Source of the DNA: Symbiodinium natans
Taxonomy: Eukaryota > Sar > Dinophyceae > Suessiales > Symbiodiniaceae
Direction: 5' to 3'
DNA: 64,000 nt
NCBI GenBank assembly: GCA_905221605.1
Contig: CAJNDS010002564.1
Span: forward strand, 216,001 to 280,000
In this document: one piece after another, positions 32,780 to 42,753 of the stretch
Numbering within the stretch: the stretch's first letter is position 1
Layout of the letters: every line of letters begins with the position of its first letter
The notes under the pieces: model-generated
Told to the model about the DNA's origin: nothing
Databases searched by the model: none
The model's input: the letters and a program-made list of their open reading frames with translations, nothing else
Translations under genes and position numbers: made by a program

Positions 32780-33972
32780 ATGTCGGAGCGCTGCCGAGCT
32801 GCGGTGGCCCAACTGGCAGAACAGCTGCCGGATGGACGGCTGCGCATCTGCATCCTCGGGGGAACCTCCATCCAGAGGCGATGGTCGAAGTCAAAGCCAA
32901 CCCCACTTGCATCCCCAAAGCCTTTTCGTTTCTGCCTCTTGCCAGGAAGGAAAGCGAAGAGCTTGCGGGCAAGATCGCACAGGGCCTGTCCTCCCAACTG
33001 GCTGGGCGGGCTTTTGTATTCACAGAAGGACCGGCCTGGGTATGAAAGCATGGAAGCTATTGAGAATCTTAGGAAGCCAGCAAGCCATGTTTGGACATGT
33101 TGGATCCCCAAGTTGACCTGCCATGAGCCGTATGCCTGAAGGCATGCCGGGCATCCAGCAGGCCTTTGCACGGCACTGCAGCGATTCCATGCTGCACAAC
33201 GTGGTGCCCGAGGGCCAGGCTTTGGGGCTTCTTGCGTCATGGTAGGGAGTACTGGCAGCCAACTTTCGAAGCGCAGGCGTGCAGTTGGCCTGGAACCGAG
33301 CTGCAGGCGGGCCAGAGCATCTCCGAGCGAAAGGAGTGGCATGGCATCAGTGCCTCAAAATTTCACACAGAAGCCCTTTGCGCCTTTTCGCAGAGGAGAT
33401 CTTCAGCCTGCTCGGCGATGTCTACGTGGTGCTCGAAGGCGGTGCAGGCGTGGCCAAGCAGGCCCGCTTGGCCTCACGCCGCGGCGCCTGCGTGCTCCCC
33501 GTGACACGGACGGGCGGCGCCAGCTCGGGGCTCTTCCAGTTTCCCAGAAAGGCCTTGGAGAAGCCGGACTTTGCAGAGCAGGGGCACTGGGATGCCCTCA
33601 GCGCAGAGGTGCCCATAGCCACGACGGCTGAGGCCGTAGTGGCCATGGTCGAGGCTGTTTGCCAACTTCCAGGTGGCTGCGGGCGGAGTCTGCAGGAACA
33701 ACCTGACAGCGACCCCGAACTCGACGACCTTGTAAGTCCCATGAGTCCTGAAGCTTGGCTCAGAGAACTGCTTTTCCCGCCTGCATGGCACATGGCACTT
33801 GCACTTGCAGCATGATCAGTCGGTTACTTCGTCTTTGGTGAGTTGCAGTGATGAGGACTCCTCCAAGCCCCTCCTTGACGATGTGGGGCAAAGAGAGCGG
33901 TCCTTCGAAGGCTCCAAAGACAAGAGCCAGGCCACCGAATCGGAAGGGGGTGGGAGATGTGAGGAGATGTGA
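32780..33972 (+). CDS. LOG/SLOG-like Rossmann-fold nucleotide-binding protein, six exons
   Basis: The proposed exons 32780-32883, 32946-33028, 33142-33241, 33285-33333, 33396-33731 and 33811-33972 total 834 bases, an intact 277-residue frame ending in TGA. Family blocks appear in order: RICILGGTS (first Rossmann strand), KESEELAGKIAQGLSSQLAG, FVFTEGMPGIQQAFARHC, AGQSISERKEIFSLLGD, then VYVVLEGGAGVAKQA in place of the LOG PGGxGTxxE motif, and VLPVTRTGGASSG. LOG proteins hydrolyse cytokinin nucleotides and other SLOG members bind nucleotide signals; the reaction here is unknown. The tail after 33811 is acidic and unlike the family. Two introns start with GA (33029, 33334). The second-exon donor choice is the weakest join. 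Confidence 0.72.
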
Positions 33973-33999
33973 GGAGAGGCCTGAGAGAGGAGAGAGAGG

Positions 34000-34810
34000 G
34001 CCCAGGACGGAAGAGTGAAGGGTGTGCCCTCCAGGACACCGTCCTTGCCCAGGGGCTTTCGGAGGAGGAGCTGGGCGCTGTGCGGGCGATTCTGGGCCTC
34101 CAGAGAGGCCCTTTTACGGAAGTTGCAAAAGCGCGGAAGTTTCACTTGTTTCCACTCGCAAAGATTGAAACGGGAACTTCGGAGTGCCCCATGGAGTGAA
34201 GGCTCCTCGAGCTCGGCGCCAAGCACTCACGAGAGCCCGCCCAAAGCAGTGCCATGGCCGCAAGAGGGCATGCAAGGGCTGGACTTATTGATACTTCCGG
34301 CATGCGATAGCACCGGAGAACTGTTCTGTAAGGAGGCGGCGCCTCTGGGGCCGAAGTCCTCCACACCCATGCCCTTCCTCCAGAGGCTCTGGTTTTTTTC
34401 ATTCAGGGACCTCATGGTGATTTCTTCGAAAGCCCCGTGGACAAGCCTGAGGGTGCCCACTCATTTCTTATCCTGGGAGTTCTTCCGCAGCGTTGATGCC
34501 CTGCAACGTGTACACCAGGCCGGTCATGCGTCACACGGTGGAGACACCCGTGCCTGGTGTCAGGACCCGGCTTCAGGCATTTTGGGGTTCACGGCAGTTT
34601 CATGTGAGCAGGCTCTGACCAGAAGTCGTTTTAGATGTCTTTGCAGGCAAAGAGCTCGGGGATGAGGTCTGGTGCCGGCTAAAGCCATAGCTACCCTCAG
34701 CACTGAAAGGAAGAGCCCCCAACAAGTTGACATGTTGCATGCTTTCTTCAAGCTACAGACTGCTGGCACTCTGAATGGTAAGAAGCTCCAGTCGATGGAG
34801 TTCACGTTTG
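34000..34810 (+). CDS. multi-exon gene, unknown function
   Basis: Several coding-looking segments: about 34035-34199 (TVLAQGLSEEELGAVRAIL), about 34406-34492 after TTCAG (HGDFFESPVDKPEGAHSFL), about 34493-34560 (MPCNVYTRPVMRHTVETPV), about 34648-34685 (KELGDEVWCRLK) and about 34688-34779 (IATLSTERKSPQQVDMLHAF, ending at AATG|GTAAGAAG). Codon composition and splice sites support real exons, but frames were not fully joined and I recognise no family. It sits just upstream of GNL1 on the same strand. Confidence 0.45.
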
Positions 34811-34830
34811 GAGTTTTTCCGTGAGCGCGG

Positions 34831-34868
34831 GCTTTGCTTGTACAGGGGCCCTCGCTAGCGGTGTACAG
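34831..34868 (+). promoter_or_regulatory. GNL1: candidate spliced-leader acceptors upstream of GNL1
   Basis: GCTTTGCTTGTACAG ends at 34845 and GTGTACAG ends at 34868, 28 and 5 bases before the ATG. Either could accept a trans-spliced leader. No TATA-like promoter is visible. Confidence 0.4.
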
Positions 34869-34873
34869 GCATC

Positions 34874-36799
34874 ATGCCGCGAGCAAAAGGAAAGATGAAG
34901 TCGTCCATCAAGCTGGGAGCTCGCGTCGAAAAGGATGCGAAAGGTGCATCTGGGGAGCGGGTGCAAGCGCAAACCTTGGACTTCCGGTCGGCGGCCGCGA
35001 TTCCGGAGTTCACATTGGCAGATCCACTGGCGCATGCAACCGGAAAGAGGGTTGCCACAAACAGTGGGATGAAGACCACCTTTGCTGCAGAGTCTTCGTT
35101 GAACGTTGCTCGACGCATCAAGACGGCTTGTGTACCCCTGGGTTGCAAGGTCGAGGATGATGCCGCGGTCGCCGAAGAACTTTCCATCACAATGGATCTC
35201 TCCTCGCGCAGCAGGCATTTGATGCCCCGTCGGCCGGCCTGGTCATACCAGATCAGCAGCGGCCGCCTGCATCACCGCGAGGCTCAAACCTTCAGGAAGT
35301 GGCTCGATGACGTCCAGGACATGATTCAGAAAAGAGGAGGCTATCCACCGGCCTACGAGACCAATCTGCAGGTGTGGCGCCAGCTCTGGCGAGTTTTAGA
35401 GCGGTGCCATGTAGCGGTGGCAGTGCTGGATGCGCGACACCCGCTGCTCCATCTGCCGCCTGCGCTGGTCTATCACGTCAGTCGAACCTTGCGCAAGCCG
35501 TTGGTCGTTGTCATGAACAAGCTGGATGCGGTTGGGCCAGAGAATGCGGAGAGATGGGCGAAGGCCCTCTCGGGCGTTCCTGGAATATCTGCAATCACAG
35601 GCTTCTCGAAGGAAGAACTGCATGAGAGCAAATTCAAAGACCTGCAATTCGGCAGAAATGCTCTGATCAAAGCGTGCCACAAGGCCTATGCCGACCACCT
35701 TGCTGCGAATCCCGCCGCCGGACACGCCGAAGCTGCGCCGAGTGCTGAGGCAACCTCCGACCCACCGGCAGCAGCATCGGCTGAGGAGACTGACTTCTCA
35801 GCTGCGTCGAGCTTCAGCGGAGTACGCCGCGGGTTCTTCTTCGGCACAGGAAGCCAAGGAACTGGCTACTATCGAGATGCACAGGCGACGCTGCCTTCCA
35901 GGAGCTACAGTCCACCACAGGTCCAGCCCCCACCGGCCACTCCGGAAGATCTGGAGATTCCGGAGGGCAGCATCATGCTGGGCTTGGTTGGCCACCCGAA
36001 TGTTGGTAAGTCTTCCATGGTCAACAGCCTCATGGGTGGCAAGGTGGTCAGTGTCAAAGCCACACCTGGCCACACGAAAACATTGCAAACTCTGAAGCTG
36101 GACGAGACGACGTGCCTTTGTGACAGTCCCGGTGTGGTCTTCCCACGCCTGGAGGTCCCACGAGAGGCACAGATCGTCGGCATGCTGATGCCCTTGGCGC
36201 AAGTGCGCGAGCCTTTCTCGGCTATCCGTTGGGTCATGGAACGGTCGCTGCGGCCACTTCCAGAACACCTGGGCCTCAAACCAGTTCCCTTGAAGCGCGT
36301 GTGGGAGCTGCAGGAGCTTGGGCTGGAAACCTTGCAGCTGGACTTGGTGGATGCGGAGCAGGAGAACGACATCGTGCCCTGGTCTCCGATGCTCCTGTGC
36401 GCCCAGATGGCCGCGCAGCGCGGGTTCATGCACGGGGGCCGGCCCGACTGCATCAAGGCCGGGACCGAGATTCTGGAGCGCGTGCTACAAGGTCGCGTCC
36501 CGTACTGCGTGCCGCCGCCACTGGGAGAGGTTCCCGCAACACCCCACGATGACAGCGAGAGTGACAGCGACTATGCCTGCGACGACGACTTTGAAAGTGA
36601 GGAGGAGGAAGAAGAGATTGGAGACCGGGATTTGTTGGAGCTTTACGGCCTCGAAGCTCGAGGCATTGGCCGCAGCAGCCAAGCTTCCATCAAGAGGTTC
36701 CGGCGCCGCCAAAAGCTAGCGGAGATCGCTGGTGAACCTGATCCTGCACGGGGTTTGCGGCCTTATGCCGGCCGGTTAAAGGAAGTTCAGGCAGAGTGA
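34874..36799 (+). CDS. GNL1: GNL1-type circularly permuted GTPase, single exon
   Basis: An uninterrupted 641-residue frame from ATG 34874. G motifs occur in permuted order: NKLD (G4, about residues 215-218) precedes GHPNVGKSS (G1, about 374-382), TPGHTKT (G2) and DSPG (G3, about 417-420), as in the YlqF/YawG family. The block QVWRQLWRVLERCHVAVAVL with DARHP and FPPAL-like LPPALVYHV is characteristic of GNL1. The C-terminus has PWSPMLLCAQMAAQRGF and a strongly acidic stretch (about 555-577) before a basic end. Relatives act in ribosome biogenesis, mostly nuclear. A Ser/Ala/Pro-rich insert of about 110 residues separates G4 and G1. All key GTP-binding residues are intact. Lack of introns is unusual for this window and suggests a retroposed copy. 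Confidence 0.94.
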   Translation: MPRAKGKMKSSIKLGARVEKDAKGASGERVQAQTLDFRSAAAIPEFTLADPLAHATGKRVATNSGMKTTFAAESSLNVARRIKTACVPLGCKVEDDAAVAEELSITMDLSSRSRHLMPRRPAWSYQISSGRLHHREAQTFRKWLDDVQDMIQKRGGYPPAYETNLQVWRQLWRVLERCHVAVAVLDARHPLLHLPPALVYHVSRTLRKPLVVVMNKLDAVGPENAERWAKALSGVPGISAITGFSKEELHESKFKDLQFGRNALIKACHKAYADHLAANPAAGHAEAAPSAEATSDPPAAASAEETDFSAASSFSGVRRGFFFGTGSQGTGYYRDAQATLPSRSYSPPQVQPPPATPEDLEIPEGSIMLGLVGHPNVGKSSMVNSLMGGKVVSVKATPGHTKTLQTLKLDETTCLCDSPGVVFPRLEVPREAQIVGMLMPLAQVREPFSAIRWVMERSLRPLPEHLGLKPVPLKRVWELQELGLETLQLDLVDAEQENDIVPWSPMLLCAQMAAQRGFMHGGRPDCIKAGTEILERVLQGRVPYCVPPPLGEVPATPHDDSESDSDYACDDDFESEEEEEEIGDRDLLELYGLEARGIGRSSQASIKRFRRRQKLAEIAGEPDPARGLRPYAGRLKEVQAE

Positions 36800-38280
36800 G
36801 CTGACTTCTCAGCGAAGATGCGCCTGGAAGCAACAAGTGGGTTTTGCACGGCATTTGTTTTTCGGTTGTCGGGTGTTTTTCTTTCGTGTTTCTTCGGCTT
36901 TGCCTTTTACGCTTCAGCCAGAGAGGGGCAGCCTTTTTGTTAGGCCGGGCTTGATTTGGTCCTGGGTCGAAGCTCTCAAATCCCACTCTGCGAGGAGCTC
37001 GGCTTGCTTCCGCCGAAGGATGGTTCGGGACGCATGGAACATGCAGGAGCGCCCAAAAGGGCCCAACATGGCTACCGGAGGGCAGGGCATGGAAGATGGT
37101 GTTGCAAAGCAGATATCCTCAGGAGCTGCTTTTAGGGTCCCAAGTGCTCTGAGACCTGTTGCCTTCAAGACGAAAGCCCAAGTGGTGGCGGAACTGTTGT
37201 TTTGAGGAGATTCTCTTGGCTTGGGCCATCTCGCGTCATCCGGGCCGGCGGGCACGGCAACTTGCCCACGAGTTAGTTTTTCAGCTTGGTTCTGGGAGTT
37301 GTTTCCTTTGTGGACAACTGCCCGGACTTGCCCTCCTCTTTTCCAAAGCTAGCGGCGATCTGTTTGACGGCAAGGGGAAATCCTCGAGAGCTCACGCAGC
37401 GCAGCCGCGGCGCCACTAATCACCAATATCTCTAGCGGCCCCAACATCGGAACATACGGGCATAGTGTGTGTGACGCTAAACCTTACAGGCCTCTGAAGC
37501 CGGGTGCGAATCCGAAGCCTATCGAGCCTCAGAGCCCAAACCGCACAACAGAAAGTTCTTAAAGCTGTCGGGCCGGGGCCTGACCAGGGCCACCGAGGCA
37601 TCTTGGCGATTCACAGGATCGGGGTTCTGCACCTCCGACCGTTTGGGTCTCAACAGATCTGTAGGTGGATAGAGGGTCGTCCGTAAAGGTCAGCTGACTA
37701 CGAGAGGTTCCTGTAAGGGGCTCCATACGCGGTTGTTCCTAAAGGAGGTCTGGGGGGTCCGTAGGCCGGGGTTAGCAGGTTTGTATTCGAAAACCATAGG
37801 ATCCATTTGTGGTCCACACGCCCACAAGGGACGAGCTAGCAGCCACAGGGAATGTCAAAGAGCAGATCCTGGGTCATGTGCACCATTCGTGTGATCTGAC
37901 ATTCACAGGCGAGTCGAGGCATGCGGTTGCAAGTAGGGTCTACGAAAAAGGTGTTTAGAGGAGGCAAAAACCCCCAATCTGTTGGGCTGGTGGCGGGTTG
38001 CCAGAAAAAATCACAGGACCAAGGAGTTGGCTTGTTCTTGACCCCGAGGGCCTTAGGCCTGGGGCCTCGGATAGATGAAAGAGGTTCTTTTTTTTTTTTT
38101 TTTGTATGAAGTCCTGCACTGCAAGGCAGCGCCATGAACTGCCCACTCCACTGGCAGACGAGACGGACAGAAAGCATACAGAATGGGACCTCCAGAGAGG
38201 GCTTGGTCAAGTGATGGTCTGTTTTGTATGGCGAGAGAGGTTTGCTGAGTTTGCCGCAGTTTCTGGAGTGGAGCTTTGTC
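36800..38280. other. no confident gene
   Basis: An open frame of 122 codons at 36837-37205 follows GNL1 and could be 3' UTR or an unrelated exon. A poly-T run (about 38088-38103) is present. Nothing recognised. Confidence 0.4.
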
Positions 38281-38293
38281 ATCCTTTGTCGAG

Positions 38294-39070
38294 GAGTTCC
38301 GCTGGTATTTCAACCTTCTCTTCCCGTCCTTGGAGATCGATCTCTGGGAAACTCGAGATGCCGAAGACGTGGATGCAGCGGTGGAGTGCCGAACTCAGGA
38401 GAACATCGAGGTGTCAGCACCATTAAGCACCGTTGTTAGAGCTGTGCTCCCTTCGACCTTCTACTTGCGAGGGATTCAGCGGCGCGGCAGCTGCAGCTGG
38501 CTCTGAGATCAGCTGATCGTGATGGGGATGGCTGCGTAACCGTCCGCAGCTCAAAACATCCTAAGCCTCCTCAAGCCCCCCAAGACACCTGAACTTCCAG
38601 CTTGAACTGTCAGCATGAGTCAAAGACTCTTTCTCGACCTCCAAGTGGATTCTGAGCTGGCCAAAGATTTGGCAAGCTCAGGTTGAGGAGCTCCACTACG
38701 GGCTCCGCTGCCTCCACGGCTACCGGAGCCTTATGCAGGATGCTGCAAGGCTGCTGGCCTCCATGCCAGCTGCCAGGCTTGAAGGAGAGCCGAGAATCAC
38801 GGCTGTGAGGTCTGCCTGAGTATGTTGTTTTGCTTATGTTCATATTAACATACTATCATAGTATTTTGGTATTTTGTATTTTTTAGTATTTTAGTATTTT
38901 CTTGTGTTGCTATTTCTACTTTATAATTCGCATATTGCTATATTGTTCTAGTACTCTATTATTCGTGTGTGAACGCATGTGCGGCATGGACTCAGGTCAC
39001 CTCCAACCCACGGGAGCTCCAGGCGCTGCTCGATTCCCTGAACGACAACCTGCCGGTCCATGCCGCAGAG
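38294..39070 (+). CDS. EF-hand-containing protein fragment, multi-exon
   Basis: Exon 38294-38410 (39 codons, before GTGTCAG) reads EFRWYFNLLFPSLEIDLWET. The segment from 38473 reads DSAARQLQLALRSADRDGDG then CVT; D-R-D-G-D-G-C-V-T fits the first nine positions of an EF-hand calcium loop (38515-38541), after which a donor may fall. Exon 38682-38804 (41 codons, before GTGAGG) reads VEELHYGLRCLHGYRSLMQD. Exon 38996-39070 (25 codons) reads NPRELQALLDSLNDNLPVHA. Calcium binding is inferred from one loop. The rest of the protein is not identified. Confidence 0.5.
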
Positions 39071-39100
39071 GTGCTCAGGTGGATTACATGACCCCCCGAA

Positions 39101-39221
39101 TATTCACCCAAACTACTACAGCCCTTATTGAAAGGAGGGGTACAAACCTATTTTCAGACCCAAACTACTACAATCCATGGATTTCTAGGAGGGGCACAAG
39201 ATTATTTTCGGAACCCGCACC
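39101..39221 (+). repeat. tandem pair of about 60-base diverged repeats
   Basis: CCCAAACTACTACA...AGGAGGGGYACAA...TATTTTCRGA occurs at 39107 and again at 39158. It lies directly after the exon ending at 39070. Confidence 0.8.
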
Positions 39222-39313
39222 CCAACATGGGGTGTCAACCTTGTGCTCGAAGAGACGACGTGGGAGCTGCGATGTTTAGTTGGTGGCATGGACCGGGGAT
39301 TTGTTATAGCTGA

Positions 39314-39500
39314 ATGGCTCTTGCCTTTCGCCCTCATGTAAGGCGATTTTCTCGTTTCGTAGTGCAAAGCATTGATTGGCAAAATACGGTCGAGACGGAG
39401 CAGGAGTTCGTGGAGAACACAGGGTTTCGGCGCCCGAATGTGTTGGATTCCACACTTGTGCCAGCCGACAGCTTGGGTTCCGGAGCATCGCCTGCCGGAC
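39314..39500 (+). CDS. possible exon, unknown
   Basis: After TTTCGTAG at 39362 the frame reads SIDWQNTVETEQEFVENTGF and continues open. Composition is coding-like. No family recognised. Confidence 0.3.
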
Positions 39501-39645
39501 ACTTCTGCACCATCGGCAGTACCCCTTACTGCCTTTTCTTGCGTTCCAGGTCTTGGCGGGCCATCATGGACCCATGGACCTTCGTAGACTCTTTGCGCTC
39601 AGCACGTCGTGCACGTGCTTCTTGCAAGGACTTCTTCCTCCCTGC

Positions 39646-39693
39646 CGGCTTGTTTTGCACAGCGCCCTTCCTGGCGCTGTGCAAAACAAGCCG
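39646..39693 (+). repeat. perfect 21-bp hairpin with 6-base loop
   Basis: 39646-39666 and 39673-39693 are exact inverted copies (core TTGTTTTGCACAGCGCC) around loop CTTCCT. A perfect stem suggests a recent origin. Confidence 0.95.
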
Positions 39694-40266
39694 TTGCTGG
39701 GGGTCGTTGTGGGGTTGCGAGCGCTGAGCAGAAGGAGTCTACGAAGGTCTGTGAAGAGGTGGCGGTGGTCTGCCTAGACTAGACCTTGAACGCAAGGAGA
39801 AGCAACAACACAGCAACCAGGTCCTCCCAGCAAGGGTTCAGGCTGTGCGAGTATCTCGGTAGCATGGCTTGAGGATGTGAGAAGCTCTTGGCTTTCATGA
39901 AAAATGTTGGGTTTATGGTTTGGAGTTTAGGGCTGAGGAGTGCCCAAAACCCTGCAACCGAAACTCTCGAAACTCTCCCGACAGCTTCCCCCTGTTCACG
40001 GTACAACGAAAAAGCCCTAAACCCCAAACCCTTTACACCCTGAATCCTATAACCCTATCAACTCGATAACCCTATAAACCATGTAAATCCTAACCCTCAA
40101 CCGTAAACCTCTGGAAGTAGTTCCGCTTTGGCTTTCGGATTTAGGCCTGAGGGTTTAGGGCATAAGCTTTGGGGTTAGGTTTCGGGGATTTAGGGCTTTC
40201 GGGGTCGCGTGAAGCTGCCATCCTACTTGCCCGAAAGTCTCTTCCGCCAAGTTCGTGCCTTTCACA

Positions 40267-41110
40267 TCTCAGCCCGCAAGAGGCGCAGCTGGTGCTGCGA
40301 GAGGCGAAGCTGGTGCGACCGGTCTGCAGTGTGAACTTCAGTAGTGGAAGGGAGAGAAGGGGGCAACTGGCACCACCAAGACTGGAGAGGTCTTTGCAGG
40401 GTCCCAGAGTGTCAGAGTGTGCTTTGCCCTGTTCCTTGGGTGGCACGCTGAAGAGCCCAGGAGAGGCGAGGGCGTCCGAGCCTCTCAATCCTGCTCACGG
40501 GAAGAGTTGCTTCCCAGCTGCGCTATCTCGAGCTGCAACGGGTTATGTCCCCTCAAGGTAAGATAGACCCCACAAGAGAAGAAAGATCTAGTTGTGCAGC
40601 ACGCCCCCGTCAACAACACAGCAGTGGGCAGTTGGGATACCCAAACGCCGAACCCTGGGCCCTTTTTGGCTGTTCCCGAGGTTGTGGGCCTTAGGCTGCT
40701 GGTATGCGAATGTCCAGCGGGAGGACCTCAGTTCGGGTTTTGCTATTCCGTCTTGTCGCTCGTCGAGTGGAAACTTTGCAGACTTCTCCCATTTCAGCTT
40801 TGATTCTGCAAGGTAGGCCTCCCGCTCAAACCGTGCATCCTCGTGCCCCTCGTGCCTGTACGTGAGGACACGCAATGGCGCGATGTCCTCATTGCTGCTT
40901 TTCGCCGGTGGATTCCCTCAGACGAGGCTTCCGGGGGCCAATTGCAGGTTTCTTCAGCTGGTGGGGGTGGGTTGATGCGCGCTGCTGTTAGCCTGGAGGA
41001 GCACCACGGATACATACTCCACGCAACCTTGCTGAACTCTCCGTTGCAGTCGTCGGAGGGCACCTGCCCAGCATGCCCTTGGGGACTTTGCTCAGCTGCT
41101 TAACTCGAAT
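40267..41110 (+). CDS. possible multi-exon gene, unknown
   Basis: About 40270-40340 reads EAQLVLREAKLVRPVCSVNF. 40525-40557 reads LRYLELQRVMSPQ and ends at a clear GTAAGA donor. About 40843-41080 reads VPVREDTQWRDVLIAAFRRW and stays open. Frames were not joined and no domain was recognised. Confidence 0.35.
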
Positions 41111-41499
41111 CTGAGGAGCTGGCTCGCATGACCATGGATCTGCCCAGAACGCTGCCGATGCCCAGCCGCTTAGGGAGCCAGCCACGGAAGGACTCCGGGG
41201 CTCCGACTCAGGGCTTCTTAAGCCTTTCGAGATTGAAGCGAGGAATCAGGTGCCCACAGCACCATTGTTGCAAGACCAAGGGGGTTGTGCATATTTGCAT
41301 AAAACAGAAGATGAAGAAAACAAGCAGGCAAAGAGAGCTGGGATGCTGCTCCCAGGAGACGTCCACCAGCCGCGCGAGCCAAGCATGCATTCTTCTGCTG
41401 GCTGTGGTGGCCCGCACGAAGTTCAGGGGATGATAGGGATAAGGACGTACCATGAAGAAGTTATGCAGGGTTAACGGGCCACTCCAACTTTAGGCCGTG

Positions 41500-42753
41500 A
41501 TTCCACGCCTCTTCTCATTGCCAAGGTTCTTCACATCGTGTACTTCTTGCTGCTCATCTTTCCCTCGGCCTTCTTCCTGACGATGATCTTGCTGGGTGAC
41601 CTGGGCAGAACTTCACGGGGAGGGTGTTTGAGCAAATTGCGCAACTTGCCCTGACCATAGCAGCCCTCAGCCCTGCCAGGAAGCGAGCACGGCGACGACC
41701 GTTGCCCCTTCGACCTGGACGGGTTGCTTGTGTGCCTTGGGGTGCATGTTAGGCTCCGAGGCATGAGGCCGCATATATCTGCTTCTGCAACATATGCCCG
41801 CGTGCATAGTCGACGATCCCTATTCGGAAAGCTTGCCCCGTCAAGACCAGAATGTGGAGTGTGAAGAGTGAAGACGTAGCCGTATCCGTACTAGGGAACA
41901 CTGAAGCCTCCAACACTTCAAGCTCATCGAAACTAGGGGCACCCTACAGGACGTAGTTTGCCACAGTCTCCACCATGTTGTCGCAGTGGTTGCAGGTGGT
42001 TTGGCGCAGTCGGGCTGGCAGTTCTGGCGGTGGACTGTGCAAACGATGGCTGCTCTGATCAGGAACTTTGGAAACTGGACCTCGCGTTTCGTTGAGATGA
42101 ACATACATTCTGTGTCTCTGTGCGTGGGTGTGTGTCTCGCTCTCAGTCGCTCTCTCTGCGTGTCTTTGTTTTTGGGTGTGGGGTGCCAGTTGAGTTGAGT
42201 GTCCAGAGGTCCCATGAACGCATGATACTAACGCTTTCATGCTTGGTGCGGGTCGGCAAGTGCGGCCTAGCTTGAGCGGGTGAGGGGTGCAAGTGTAGTC
42301 TGGAGGTGATATATGAATGCAGACGATGAAGGACGGGGATTTTATGGCTGGCGTTGACGGCACTTGCTATGTCAGTCATCATCGTGCCCTCACTCAGAGC
42401 CAAGGCAATATCGGCATCACAGTGATCGCCACCTGTTTGAAAGCCTTGTTGCTCCTGACGCCCTGCCTTGGCATGTTCTGGACCGCGGTCGGGATTTGCA
42501 AGGGCATGGCAGGCACGTGAAGCTTTGCTTAGACCAACTTGCATATGACAGAGCAGTCTTCCGTGGCAGATCCGGGCACCCTGTTCCTTCGAACTGCCCG
42601 TGTGCTAGGACCCACGCATTGGAGCGCAGCGATGCCGACATTTGCGGGCCCTATGTGCTCCTAGACGCGGAGATGAATCGCATTGTCGGTGGAAGTTCAA
42701 GTTCCATACCTTGCTTTTTTGCTACTACGTGCGACGGGCAAGCAGACAACTGA
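41500..42753 (+). CDS. possible membrane protein, multi-exon fragment
   Basis: At about 41507-41600 the frame reads VLHIVYFLLLIFPSAFFLTM then ILLGDL, a strong transmembrane helix. It is followed near 41609-41680 by NFTGRVFEQIAQLALTIAAL. Around 42400-42510 another frame gives GITVIATCLKALLLLTPCLG. An overlapping 129-codon frame (42364-42753) also looks coding (LLDAEMNRIVGG near its end), so frame choice in this second part is uncertain. A transporter is possible; no family signature seen. Confidence 0.35.

Noticed and set aside
35798-36456. Minus-strand frames of 183-211 codons
   Set aside because: Shadows of GNL1, whose G motifs fix the + strand.
29068-36799. Glycosyltransferase, epoxide hydrolase and SLOG-like gene as a biosynthetic cluster
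   Set aside because: They are separated by unrelated exons and have independent gene structures; proximity alone does not support a shared pathway.
39646-39693. Rho-independent terminator
   Set aside because: No T-run follows the stem and the genome is eukaryotic.
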